Shown here one piece after another: positions 26,305 through 34,432 of a stretch of DNA of 64,000 nt; position 1 is the stretch's first letter; the number at the start of each line of letters is the position of its first letter. Location of the stretch: assembly GCF_000428765.1 (NCBI RefSeq), contig NZ_AUAO01000001.1:930001-994000 (forward strand), read 5' to 3'. This DNA comes from Brevundimonas aveniformis DSM 17977. Lineage in GTDB: Bacteria; Pseudomonadota; Alphaproteobacteria; Caulobacterales; Caulobacteraceae. The position numbers and the translations under genes were made by a program. The notes beneath the pieces are model-generated. The model was given only the letters and a program-made list of their open reading frames with translations, ran no database searches and had not been told where the DNA came from.

Positions 26305-26715
26305 ATGATCCAGACCCCCAAACTCCTCGCCGGCGGTAATCCGCAGATCGCCAAGGGCTATGGCGACGCGCCTGTTCGGGCCTGGATCGCCGCCGCGCCC
26401 GGTTGGAAGTCGACGATGGGGGCCGAGATTGACGCGGTGGTCACGCGCCTGGTGCCCGGCGTGTCCAAGGCGGTGAAATGGAACACGCCGCTGTATGGCG
26501 TCGGCGACGGGACCTGGTTCCTCAGCTTTCACGCCATGACAGAGTACATCAAGGTCGCCTTCTTCGCCGGGGCCGAGTTGGACCCGCCGCCGCCGGTCGG
26601 CTCGACCCAGCCGCGCGTGCGCTATCTGCATCTGCATGAGGGCGAGGCGGTCGACACGCCTCAGATCACCGCCTGGATCCGGCAAGCGGCGGCCCTGACC
26701 GGAGAGAAGATGTGA
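26305..26715 (+). CDS. DUF1801 domain-containing protein
   Basis: 136 residues. Signature stretches are APVRAWIAAAPGWKS, VPGVSKAVKWNTPLYGV, WFLSFHAMTEYIKVAFF and RYLHLHEGEAVD, a small alpha/beta DUF1801 (YdhG-like) fold. Members are cytosolic; no enzymatic role is established. The ATG at 26305 is taken because it precedes the conserved start; a longer frame runs into non-conserved sequence upstream. Its stop overlaps the next start (GTGA), so the two DUF1801 genes are translationally coupled. Confidence 0.85.
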   Translation: MIQTPKLLAGGNPQIAKGYGDAPVRAWIAAAPGWKSTMGAEIDAVVTRLVPGVSKAVKWNTPLYGVGDGTWFLSFHAMTEYIKVAFFAGAELDPPPPVGSTQPRVRYLHLHEGEAVDTPQITAWIRQAAALTGEKM

Positions 26716-27095
26716 GCCGCTCCCCCGACATCGACGCCCGCCTAGAGGCGCTGGACGACTGGCGCGGCGAGACGCTGGGCGCCTTGCGCGATCTGATCCA
26801 CGCCGCCGATCCCGAGGTGGTCGAAACGGTCAAATGGAGAAAGCCGACCAATCCGCGCGGCGTGCCGGTCTGGGAGCACGACGGCATCGTCTGCACCGGC
26901 GAGGTCTATAAGGACAAGGTCAAACTGACCTTCGCCAGGGGCGCGTCCCTGAAGGATCCGAAGGGTCTTTTCAACGCCAGTCTGGACGCCGGCACCCGCC
27001 GCGCCATCGACATCGCCCAGGGCGAAACGATCGACCCGGCGGCCTTCAAGGCCCTGTTCCTGGCCGGCGTCGCCGCCAACCGAAAGGGCGCATGA
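26712..27095 (+). CDS. DUF1801 domain-containing protein (second copy)
   Basis: 127 residues, start GTG overlapping the previous stop. DALRD-type helix RGETLGALRDLIHAADPEVVETVKWRKPTNP, then GIVCTGEVYKDKVKLTF and LFNASLDAGTRRAIDI. Same family as its neighbour but diverged, so the pair probably arose by an old duplication. Function unknown. Coupled by ATGA overlap to the UPF0178 gene downstream. Confidence 0.85.
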   Translation: MSRSPDIDARLEALDDWRGETLGALRDLIHAADPEVVETVKWRKPTNPRGVPVWEHDGIVCTGEVYKDKVKLTFARGASLKDPKGLFNASLDAGTRRAIDIAQGETIDPAAFKALFLAGVAANRKGA

Positions 27096-27553
27096 GCCTG
27101 ACCCTCTACATCGACGCCGACGCCTGCCCGGTGAAGGACGAATGCTACCGCGTGGCCGAGCGGACGGGACTGAAGGTCTTTGTCGTCTCCAACGGCTGGA
27201 TCAACACCCGCCGCGCCGCCTTCATCGAACAGATCGTCGTCGATGAGGGGCCGGACGTCGCCGATGACTGGATCGCCGAGCGAGCGGGGCCGGGCGACAT
27301 CGTCGTCACCTCCGACATTCCGCTGGCGGACCGCGTGCTGAAATCCGGTGCCCAGGCGATCAAGCCGAACGGCCAGCCCTTCACCGCCGACAGCATCGGC
27401 TCGGCCCTCGCCGGGCGCATGGTCGGCGAGCACCTGCGCTCGATGGGCGTGGCCACCTCCGGCCCGCCGCCGTTTTCAGCCAGGGACCGCTCGGCCTTCC
27501 TCCAGGCGCTCGATCGCGCTGTCGTCGTCGCCCGCCGCGTGGCCACGTCGTGA
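27092..27553 (+). CDS. YaiI/YqxD family protein (UPF0178)
   Basis: 153 residues. The UPF0178 signature is clear: LYIDADACPVKDECYRVAER, VVSNGWIN, DDWIAERAGPGDIVVTSDIPLADRVL and RDRSAFLQALDRAV. The conserved DADACP and TSDIPLA motifs are PIN-like, with acidic residues that could bind a metal. A PIN-like nuclease role has been suggested for such folds, but function is not established. Overlaps the DUF1801 and flavoprotein genes by 4 nt each. Confidence 0.92.
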   Translation: MSLTLYIDADACPVKDECYRVAERTGLKVFVVSNGWINTRRAAFIEQIVVDEGPDVADDWIAERAGPGDIVVTSDIPLADRVLKSGAQAIKPNGQPFTADSIGSALAGRMVGEHLRSMGVATSGPPPFSARDRSAFLQALDRAVVVARRVATS

Positions 27554-28767
27554 GCGCCCCGGTCCACATCATCGGGGCCGGCCCCGCCGGGCTGATGGCC
27601 GCCGAGACCCTGGCCGGGCGCCGCCTGTCGGTCGTCGTCCATGACCGGATGCCCTCGGTGGCGCGCAAGTTCCTGATGGCCGGGCGCGGCGGCCTGAACC
27701 TGACCCATTCCGAAGGGTTCGAAGATCCAGCCCGCTTCCTCGCCCGCTATGGCCCCGCGGCGGATCGCATCCGGCCCTGGCTGGACCGTTTCGGCGCCGC
27801 CGAGCTGAGCGCCTGGGCCGAAGGTCTGGGGCAGCCGGTCTTCACCGGCTCATCGGGTCGCGTCTTTCCCCGCGCCATGAAGGCCTCACCGCTGCTGCGC
27901 GCCTGGCTGGCCCGGCTGGCGGATCAGGGCGTCGAGGTCTGTAGCCGTTCCCGCTGGCTCGGCTGGCGCGGCCAGGATCTGGTGTTCGACACCCCGGACG
28001 GCGAGCGGGTGGAGCCTGCGGCCGCCGTTATCCTGGCCATGGGCGGTGCCAGTTGGCCGCGCCTCGGCTCGGACGCCGCCTGGGTCGAAACGCTCAAAGG
28101 GCGGGGGGTTCCGGTCCTCCCGTTCCAGCCCTCCAATGTGGGCTTCGACGTCGCCTGGTCGCCGGTCCTGATCGACCGCTTCGCCGGTCAGGCGCTCAAG
28201 CCGGTGACCCTGACCCACGGCGACCAGAGCGTACGCGGTGAGGTCATCCTGACCCGCTACGGGCTGGAAGGCGGGGCGGTCTATGCCCTGTCGGCGGCCT
28301 TGCGTGACGCCATCGCGCGGGACGGTTCTGCGACCCTCGTCGTCGATCTGCGCCCGGACCTGGCCATCGAGGCGCTGGCTGCCCGTCTGGCCCGGCCGCG
28401 CGGCAAGGACAGCGTGACCAATCACCTGCGCAAGGCCGGCGGCCTGTCGCCCGCCGCCATCGCCGTTCTGCGTGAGATCGGCGAGGTCCCGCCCGGCCCC
28501 GACAAGCTGACCCGCCGCATCAAGGCCATCCGTTTGAAGCTCACCGGCGTCCAAGGGCTGGACCGCGCCATCTCGTCCGCAGGCGGCGTGCCGTTCGACG
28601 CCGTCGATGACGGCCTGATGCTGAAGGAGCACCCCGGCGTCTTCGTCGCTGGCGAAATGCTGGATTGGGAAGCGCCGACCGGCGGCTATCTGCTGACGGC
28701 CTGCCTGGCGTCGGGCGTCATCGCCGGTGAGGCGGCGGCGGACCGGATCAAAGGAGAACGGGCCTGA
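27550..28767 (+). CDS. BaiN/RdsA-type flavoprotein (TIGR03862-like)
   Basis: 405 residues, start GTG overlapping the upstream stop. N-terminal Rossmann FAD motif IIGAGPAGLMAAETLAG and the family's signature RKFLMAGRGGLNLTHSE. A middle domain follows, then C-terminal SGVIAGEAAADRIKGERA with the second FAD contact GVFVAGEMLDWEAPTGGYLLTACLASG (given in parts: VFVAGEMLDW, GGYLLTACLASG). HI0933-family oxidoreductases have no settled general substrate. Part of a four-gene overlapping run with DUF1801, DUF1801 and UPF0178 genes. Confidence 0.9.
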   Translation: MSAPVHIIGAGPAGLMAAETLAGRRLSVVVHDRMPSVARKFLMAGRGGLNLTHSEGFEDPARFLARYGPAADRIRPWLDRFGAAELSAWAEGLGQPVFTGSSGRVFPRAMKASPLLRAWLARLADQGVEVCSRSRWLGWRGQDLVFDTPDGERVEPAAAVILAMGGASWPRLGSDAAWVETLKGRGVPVLPFQPSNVGFDVAWSPVLIDRFAGQALKPVTLTHGDQSVRGEVILTRYGLEGGAVYALSAALRDAIARDGSATLVVDLRPDLAIEALAARLARPRGKDSVTNHLRKAGGLSPAAIAVLREIGEVPPGPDKLTRRIKAIRLKLTGVQGLDRAISSAGGVPFDAVDDGLMLKEHPGVFVAGEMLDWEAPTGGYLLTACLASGVIAGEAAADRIKGERA

Positions 28768-29595
28768 CTACCAGGTCGGGCGCAGTGAAAATTGAACGGC
28801 GACAAACCCCTCGGTGGCGTCGCGGTCGATGCCCGAGCCTCCGTGAACACCCTCAGCCGTCACCTCGCGGTGGACATAGCCGAACGAGGTCTGGGTATCG
28901 CCGCGCCGCCAGGCCACACCGATCTGGGCGTCGCCGATGAAGGCCCCGGTGTCGTGGCTGAGCTGACGGTTCCAGCCCTCCATGCCGCGCGCCCAGTTCA
29001 GACCGACGGCCGTGCCGGTGCCGGCCGCGAACAGGTACCAGCGGCCCTGATCCTCTTCGTAGGCGTCGTCGCCATCGGCGACCTCGAGCTGGCCGACCCG
29101 GATCGTTGCCCCGGCCTCAGCCGTGCCGCCTTCGGCGTTGACCCCGAGCCCGGCGTGCGGGGTCAGTTCGAACTGGACGCTGCCGGCTTCACCGGCGACC
29201 AGCGGCCATGCCCGGATATAGGTGACGTCGCGCTGGGCAGCCTCGAAGCGGGCGCGTTCGATCGAGCCTTCGGGAAGCGGTGTTGCCAGGTCGCCCTGGC
29301 GGTAACGGATCTGTTCGATGGAGCCGTCGGTCTGGCGTTGCCAGACGCCGCGCTGCTGGGCCGCGATCAGGCCGTCAGAGCCCGAGAACAGGGCGCGCTC
29401 CATATAGCGGGTGTCGGCTTGCCGGTTCAGGGCGTCGACCCCCAGAGGGTCTTGCCCGTCGGGGACCATCTGGACGGGCGTTCCGAGCGTCCACCGTGCG
29501 CTGAGGTCGGCGTCCTGGGCCGAAGCGCAAAAGGCAGCGCCGGTCCCGATCAGAACCGTCGCAGCCCCCGCCAGACTTCTAACGTCGAGTACCAC
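28768..29595 (-). CDS. Putative outer-membrane/periplasmic beta protein, hypothetical
   Basis: 275 residues, start GTG at 29595 with GGGGAGA just upstream. Signal peptide ends AFCASAQ (about residue 27). The mature part is rich in alternating beta strands (SVQFELTPHAGLGVNAEGG, WYLFAAGTGTAVGLNWARG, TQTSFGYVHREVTAEG, GFVAVQFSLRPTW) and ends in Trp after a beta strand, as outer-membrane barrels often do. Resembles small barrels such as LpxR-type lipid A modifiers only loosely, so I leave the function open. The stop abuts the flavoprotein's stop (convergent). Confidence 0.72.
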   Translation of the reverse strand: MVLDVRSLAGAATVLIGTGAAFCASAQDADLSARWTLGTPVQMVPDGQDPLGVDALNRQADTRYMERALFSGSDGLIAAQQRGVWQRQTDGSIEQIRYRQGDLATPLPEGSIERARFEAAQRDVTYIRAWPLVAGEAGSVQFELTPHAGLGVNAEGGTAEAGATIRVGQLEVADGDDAYEEDQGRWYLFAAGTGTAVGLNWARGMEGWNRQLSHDTGAFIGDAQIGVAWRRGDTQTSFGYVHREVTAEGVHGGSGIDRDATEGFVAVQFSLRPTW

Positions 29596-29699
29596 CGACG
29601 TCTCCCCGCTATTGCTTAGCGTTTGACGAGACAGAATGACTCGTCCTGACCGGGCTGGCAAACTCTTACCTCACGGAAGCGTTCCCACAACGCAAACCT

Positions 29700-31586
29700 C
29701 TATTGGCAGGCGAGGCATTCCTCGTAGTCGGTCTTGGCCACCGCAAAGAGGTCGGGCTGGTTCGGATCAATCTCCGCATCGGCCTTGTCCTCGGCCCCAG
29801 CGAAGGCGGCCCGCTGAACCGATTTGGAACGCAGGTAGTAGAGGGACTTCATCCCCTTTTCCCACGCCTGCCAGTGCAGCATGTGCAGGTCCCACTTGTC
29901 GATATCGCCCGGCAGGAAGACGTTGACCGACTGGGCCTGACAGACGTCCGGTGTCCGGTCCGCGGCCAGTTCGATGACCCAGCGTTGGTCCAGCTCGAAA
30001 GCCGTCTTGTAAACCGCCTTTTCGTCCTCGGTCAGACCCTCCAGGTGCTGGACGGACCCTTCATGGGCCAGGATCGACGACCAGACGGCCTCGGTGTTCA
30101 GGCCGCGCGCTTCCAACAGATCCTCGAGGTAGGGGTTCTTGACCGCGAACGAGCCGGACAAGGTCTTGTGGGTATAGATGTTGGCCGGGATCGGCTCGAT
30201 ACCGGCCGAGGTGCCGCCGCAGATGATCGAGATCGAGGCGGTCGGGGCGATGGCCAGTTTGTGGCTGAACCGCTCCATGGCTCCGCGTTCGGCGGCGTCC
30301 TCACAAGCGCCCTTCTCTTCAGCCAGAAGGCGGCTGGCCTTGTCGGCCTCGCGGCGCAGGTGTTTGAACAGCCGCATGTTCCAGCTCTTGGCCATGGCCG
30401 ACTCAAAGGCCACGCCCTGGGACTGAAGGAAGGAATGGAAGCCCATCAGGCCCAGCCCCACCGACCGCTCGCGCTTGGCCGAATAGACGGCGGCCGCCAT
30501 GGCCGGGGGCGCGCGGTTGATGAAATCCTGAAGCACGTTGTCCAGGAAGCGCATGACGTCTTCGATGAAGCGGGGCTCGTCGCGCCACTCCAGGAACGTC
30601 TCGGCATTGACCGACGACAGGCAGCAGACGGCTGTGCGGTCGACACCCAGGTGGTCGGCCCCCGTGTGCAGCATGATTTCCGAACAGAGGTTCGACTGCT
30701 TGACCGAAAGCCCCAGGGCCTTCTGGTGATCCGGCATCATCCGGTTCACCGTGTCCGAGAAGATCAGATAGGGCTCGCCGGTGGCCAGGCGGACCTCGAG
30801 GATCTTGGTCCACAGGGCGCGCGCATCGACGGTTTTGCGGACCTCATTGGTTTTGGGCGAGATCAGGTCAAACGTCGTGCCGTCGCGCACCGCCTCCATG
30901 AAGGCGTCGGTGACATTGATGCCGTGGTGAAGGTTCAGGGACTTGCGGTTGAAGTCGCCCGAGGGTTTGCGGATCTCAAGGAACTCTTCGATCTCGGGGT
31001 GATGGATATCCAGATAGACGGCGGCCGAGCCGCGACGTAGCGATCCTTGCGAGATGGCCAGGGTGAGGCTGTCCATCACGCGGATGAAGGGGATGATGCC
31101 CGAGGTCTGGCCCGCGCCCTTGACCTTCTCGCCGATGGAGCGGACGCCGCCCCAGTAGGTGCCGATGCCGCCGCCGTTCGACGCCAGGGCGACGTTCTCG
31201 TTCCAGACGTTCTGAATGCCGTCCAGCGAATCTCCGACGGCGTTGAGGAAGCACGAGATCGGCAGGCCGCGATCCGCCCCACCGTTCGACAGCACCGGTG
31301 TCGAGGGCATGAACCACAGGCGGCTCATGTAGTCATAGACGCGCTGGGCATGATCGGCGTCGTCGGCAAAGGCGGTCGCGACGCGCGCGAACATGTCCTG
31401 ATAGCTTTCGCCAGGCAGCAGATAGCGGTCTTCCAGCGTCTTTTTGCCGAAGTCGGTCAGAAGGTCGTCGCGGGTGCGATCGACTTCCACCTTGCGGACG
31501 AGCGACAGGGCCGGCGCGTCCGTTCGCGCGGCCTCCGCTTCCTGGATCGAAAACTCGTTCCGCATCAACGCTTCACTGCCAGCCAT
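29700..31586 (-). CDS. nrdA: Ribonucleoside-diphosphate reductase alpha subunit (class I, no ATP cone)
   Basis: 628 residues, reducing NDPs to dNDPs with NrdB. Visible are PSTPVLSNGG (active-site entry), NLCSEIML with a redox cysteine, NGGGIGTYWGG, the finger-loop region AIAPTASISIICGGTSAGIEPI, and the C-terminal DYEECLACQ with the shuttle cysteine pair. The N-terminus lacks the ~90-residue ATP-cone found in E. coli NrdA, so dATP feedback through that site is unlikely. The start is uncertain: 31586 (MAGSEALM), 31640 or 31715; I chose 31586 because a possible NrdR operator lies at 31663-31678. Confidence 0.93.
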   Translation of the reverse strand: MAGSEALMRNEFSIQEAEAARTDAPALSLVRKVEVDRTRDDLLTDFGKKTLEDRYLLPGESYQDMFARVATAFADDADHAQRVYDYMSRLWFMPSTPVLSNGGADRGLPISCFLNAVGDSLDGIQNVWNENVALASNGGGIGTYWGGVRSIGEKVKGAGQTSGIIPFIRVMDSLTLAISQGSLRRGSAAVYLDIHHPEIEEFLEIRKPSGDFNRKSLNLHHGINVTDAFMEAVRDGTTFDLISPKTNEVRKTVDARALWTKILEVRLATGEPYLIFSDTVNRMMPDHQKALGLSVKQSNLCSEIMLHTGADHLGVDRTAVCCLSSVNAETFLEWRDEPRFIEDVMRFLDNVLQDFINRAPPAMAAAVYSAKRERSVGLGLMGFHSFLQSQGVAFESAMAKSWNMRLFKHLRREADKASRLLAEEKGACEDAAERGAMERFSHKLAIAPTASISIICGGTSAGIEPIPANIYTHKTLSGSFAVKNPYLEDLLEARGLNTEAVWSSILAHEGSVQHLEGLTEDEKAVYKTAFELDQRWVIELAADRTPDVCQAQSVNVFLPGDIDKWDLHMLHWQAWEKGMKSLYYLRSKSVQRAAFAGAEDKADAEIDPNQPDLFAVAKTDYEECLACQ

Positions 31587-31662
31587 ACCGTATTCGCCCC
31601 AATCTCGATGGTCGTTCAAATCCGGTGAAAACCACCGCATCTGGTAGGACCGCGTGCCCCAA

Positions 31663-31678
31663 GGTCCATATGTAGGGG
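31663..31678 (-). promoter_or_regulatory. Possible NrdR box upstream of nrdA
   Basis: On the minus strand CCCCTACATATGGACC matches the left half of the NrdR pattern (C-w-A-x-A-T-A-T) but its right half is weak. It lies ~77 nt before the preferred nrdA start, in the position expected for a repressor of ribonucleotide reductase. Confidence 0.35.
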
Positions 31679-31850
31679 GACATAACCCTAACGAGGCGTC
31701 AACGGCTTGACGCAAGGTTTGCTTGATTCGTGATCTGAGGATTGCCCCGGTTTGGGTCGGGGTCGAACAATCATGGGATCTGGGCCGAGATCACAATTCC
31801 GTGATGACCGCTTTGCGGGAACCGCGGCCAAGCGTAGCCGTTCGCCATCC

Positions 31851-32618
31851 ATGCCGATCACCATACCCCTGACCTCGCGCCTCAAATCATCCACGTTGCG
31901 GGTGTTGCGATTTGCGCGAGACGAATTGGGCGTTGTGGTGGCCCTGGGCGTGGTCGCCGGTGGCGTGGCCGTCTTCTCTGAACTGGCAGAGGACCTCGTC
32001 GAGGGCGAGAACCAGACCTTCGATCAGGCGGTCCTGGCCTGGACCCACCCGAACGCCGATCCGCGCGATCCCATCGGCCCGGACTGGCTCGAAACGGCCA
32101 TGCTCGACTTCACCTCGCTCGGGGGTCTGGCGGTGCTGGTCCTATTTGCCTTGATCGCGGTCGGATTCCTGCTGATGCAGAAACGCCCCTGGTCGGCCCT
32201 GATGCTGGCGCTGGCGCTGGGCGGCGGCTTGATGCTGAGTGAGATGTTCAAGGGGCTGTTCGACCGGGGCCGTCCGCCGGAAATCTATCAGGTGGTCGAA
32301 ACGATCAACGCCAGCTTCCCGTCCGGCCACACCCTGATGTCGACGGTCTTCTATCTGACGCTGGGGGTGATGCTGGAGCGCGTCTTCGCCCGACGACGGC
32401 TCAAGGTCTATGTGATCAGCGTCGCCATCCTGATCGCCGGCCTGGTGGGAATCAGCCGGGTCTATCTAGCCGCGCACTGGGCGACAGATGTGCTGGGCGG
32501 CTGGTCGCTCGGCGCGGCCTGGGCCATGGTCTGCTGGCTGGTGGCCTATGGGATTCAGCGCCGGCAGGCTCACCACGGCCAATCGACAGGTCAGATCGGC
32601 GGCTTCGACGGGGTGTAG
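31851..32618 (+). CDS. PAP2 family phosphatase
   Basis: 255 residues with five to six membrane segments. The three phosphatase motifs are present: KGLFDRGRPPE, FPSGHTLMS and GISRVYLAAHWATDVLGG, supplying the catalytic His and Arg residues. PAP2 enzymes dephosphorylate lipid phosphates such as phosphatidic acid, PGP or undecaprenyl pyrophosphate at the membrane. The ATG at 31851 is chosen (MPITIPLTSRLKSS); the frame could extend 33 residues but with no conserved content. It is divergent from nrdA, and the substrate is not determinable. Confidence 0.9.
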   Translation: MPITIPLTSRLKSSTLRVLRFARDELGVVVALGVVAGGVAVFSELAEDLVEGENQTFDQAVLAWTHPNADPRDPIGPDWLETAMLDFTSLGGLAVLVLFALIAVGFLLMQKRPWSALMLALALGGGLMLSEMFKGLFDRGRPPEIYQVVETINASFPSGHTLMSTVFYLTLGVMLERVFARRRLKVYVISVAILIAGLVGISRVYLAAHWATDVLGGWSLGAAWAMVCWLVAYGIQRRQAHHGQSTGQIGGFDGV

Positions 32619-32634
32619 GTCGCCTATCCCCAGA

Positions 32635-32650
32635 CCCCAACATTTTGTGA
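32635..32650 (+). promoter_or_regulatory. Putative NrdR box upstream of nrdB
   Basis: CCCCAACATTTTGTGA matches 11 of 16 positions of the NrdR consensus acaCwAtATaTwgTgt, including its most conserved ones. It is followed 3 nt later by GTTGGGG, making a CCCCAAC/GTTGGGG dyad. It lies 77 nt before the nrdB ATG. Confidence 0.5.
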
Positions 32651-32727
32651 ACAGTTGGGGTGCTATACCCCACTGGTTGATTCCGGCCAGATGCTGCTAG
32701 GTTGGATTCGCAGTTCAGGATCTGACC

Positions 32728-33789
32728 ATGACCTCTCCCGCCGCTTCCTCGATTTTGTCCCCCACGCCGGGCCTGTTGACGCCCTCGGCGGCCTACAAGC
32801 CGTTCCGCTATCCGTGGGCCTTCGACATGTGGAAGAAGCAGCAGCAGGTCCACTGGGTGCCCGAGGAGGTGCCGCTGGGCGAGGACGTCAAGGACTGGGC
32901 GGTCGCGCTGAATGACGGCGAGCGCAATCTGCTGACCCAGATTTTCCGCTTCTTTACCCAGGCGGACATCGAGGTTCAGGACAACTACATGGAACGCTAC
33001 GGTCGGGTGTTCAAACCGACCGAGATCAAGATGATGCTGGCCGCCTTCGCCAATATGGAGACGGTGCACATCGCGGCCTACGCCCTGCTGCTCGAGACTA
33101 TCGGGATGCCCGAGGCCGAGTTCGGGGCCTTCATGGAATATGACGCCCTGCGCGCCAAGCACGACTACATGGGCCAGTTCGGTGTCGACACCGACGCCGA
33201 CATCTGTCGGACGCTGGCCATGTTCGGCGGGTTTGCCGAAGGACTTCAGCTGTTCGCCAGCTTCGCCATGCTGATGAACTTCCCGCGCCAGAACAAGATG
33301 AAGGGCATGGGCCAGATCGTCTCCTGGTCGGTGCGCGACGAGAGCCTGCATTGCGAGGGCATCATCAAGCTCTACCACGCCTTCAACAAGGAGACGGGCG
33401 CCGTCACCAAGGCGGTGGCCGATGACATCGTCGAGTGCTGCCGGACCGTCGTGGACATGGAAGACCGCTTCATCGACCTGGCCTTCGAGGCTGGCCCCGT
33501 CAACGGCATGACGCCCGACGACATCAAATCCTACATCCGCTTCATCGCCGACTGGCGTCTGCGCCAGCTCCAGTTGCCGGAGCTGTATGGCGGCAAGCGC
33601 GACAACCCGCTGCCGTGGTTGCAGTCGATGCTGTCGGGCGTCGAGCACGCCAACTTCTTCGAAGCCCGCGCCACCGAATATTCCAAGGCCGCGACCAAGG
33701 GCTCCTGGCACGGAGCCGATGGTGTCTGGTCGTCGTTCGACAAGATGCTGGAAAACCGCAAGGCCGAGGAACCGGCAGAGGCGGAATAG
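32728..33789 (+). CDS. nrdB: Ribonucleoside-diphosphate reductase beta subunit
   Basis: 353 residues, the radical-generating R2 subunit. The metal/radical helix reads ANMETVHIAAYALLLE, i.e. E-x-x-H-x-x-x-Y with the radical tyrosine, so it is a tyrosyl-radical type. VRDESLHCEG and EHANFFEARATEY carry further metal ligands and the C-terminal NrdA-binding region follows. A putative NrdR box lies upstream. It is separated from nrdA by the PAP2 gene and reads in the opposite direction from nrdA, so the two subunits must be kept in balance by regulators, not by shared transcription. Confidence 0.96.
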   Translation: MTSPAASSILSPTPGLLTPSAAYKPFRYPWAFDMWKKQQQVHWVPEEVPLGEDVKDWAVALNDGERNLLTQIFRFFTQADIEVQDNYMERYGRVFKPTEIKMMLAAFANMETVHIAAYALLLETIGMPEAEFGAFMEYDALRAKHDYMGQFGVDTDADICRTLAMFGGFAEGLQLFASFAMLMNFPRQNKMKGMGQIVSWSVRDESLHCEGIIKLYHAFNKETGAVTKAVADDIVECCRTVVDMEDRFIDLAFEAGPVNGMTPDDIKSYIRFIADWRLRQLQLPELYGGKRDNPLPWLQSMLSGVEHANFFEARATEYSKAATKGSWHGADGVWSSFDKMLENRKAEEPAEAE

Positions 33790-33793
33790 GGCC

Positions 33794-34432
33794 TCAGCCG
33801 CCTTCCGCCAACGCCTCGTCGACTAGGGCCCGGACTTCCGGGCTGTTCCAGTCGGCCTCGCCGGCCAGCCAGGCGCGGATGCGGCCCTCGCGGTCGATCA
33901 GGACGGTCTGGGGCATGGCTCCGCGCCCCGGCAGGCGGAACGGCAGCTCAAAGGTGGGATCGGAATAGAATTCCAGCGGAGCCTGTTCGGTCAGGAAGGC
34001 GCGGGCGGCTTCGATCTCCTCGGGCGTGCGGTCGACATTGACGACGACCACGGTGACCTCGTCGCCATAGGCCTGATCCAGTGCAGCCAGGGTCGGCAGC
34101 TCGGTTCGACAGGGCCGGCACCACATGGCCCAGACGTTCAGCACCAGGACCCGGCCGCGAAAGTCCGACACATCTGTCGCTCCGCCGTCGGGCGTCAGGA
34201 ACCCCTGTGTCGGTGCAGGCAAGGCGTCTGCCGGGGTCAGCAGCGCCTCCAGCGAACCCGTCGCGCCGTCGTCGGCGGAAACGGCATCCTCGACCTGCAC
34301 CAACTCGAACCGTTGCTTGTAGACGGCATAAATCACCAACGCATGGCCGCCGATTATGATAAGGGCACCGACCGCAGCCGCCGCCACAATCGTCCAGATC
34401 AACCGCCGTTTCCGTCGAGCTTCGTCGTCCAT
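33794..34432 (-). CDS. TlpA-like thiol-disulfide oxidoreductase
   Basis: 212 residues. Start at [13 protein letters not shown], a basic cytoplasmic tip, then one membrane segment ([19 protein letters not shown]), then a periplasmic thioredoxin domain with active site [11 protein letters not shown] and a cis-Pro loop ([13 protein letters not shown]). TlpA/ResA-like proteins reduce disulfides in periplasmic partners such as apocytochrome c. It is divergent from argH; the two start codons share bases (see the argH entry). Confidence 0.9.
   Translation of the reverse strand: MDDEARRKRRLIWTIVAAAAVGALIIIGGHALVIYAVYKQRFELVQVEDAVSADDGATGSLEALLTPADALPAPTQGFLTPDGGATDVSDFRGRVLVLNVWAMWCRPCRTELPTLAALDQAYGDEVTVVVVNVDRTPEEIEAARAFLTEQAPLEFYSDPTFELPFRLPGRGAMPQTVLIDREGRIRAWLAGEADWNSPEVRALVDEALAEGG

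Noticed and set aside
32452..33711. A 419-residue frame antisense to nrdB
   Set aside because: It lies over the nrdB gene and shows no recognisable domain.
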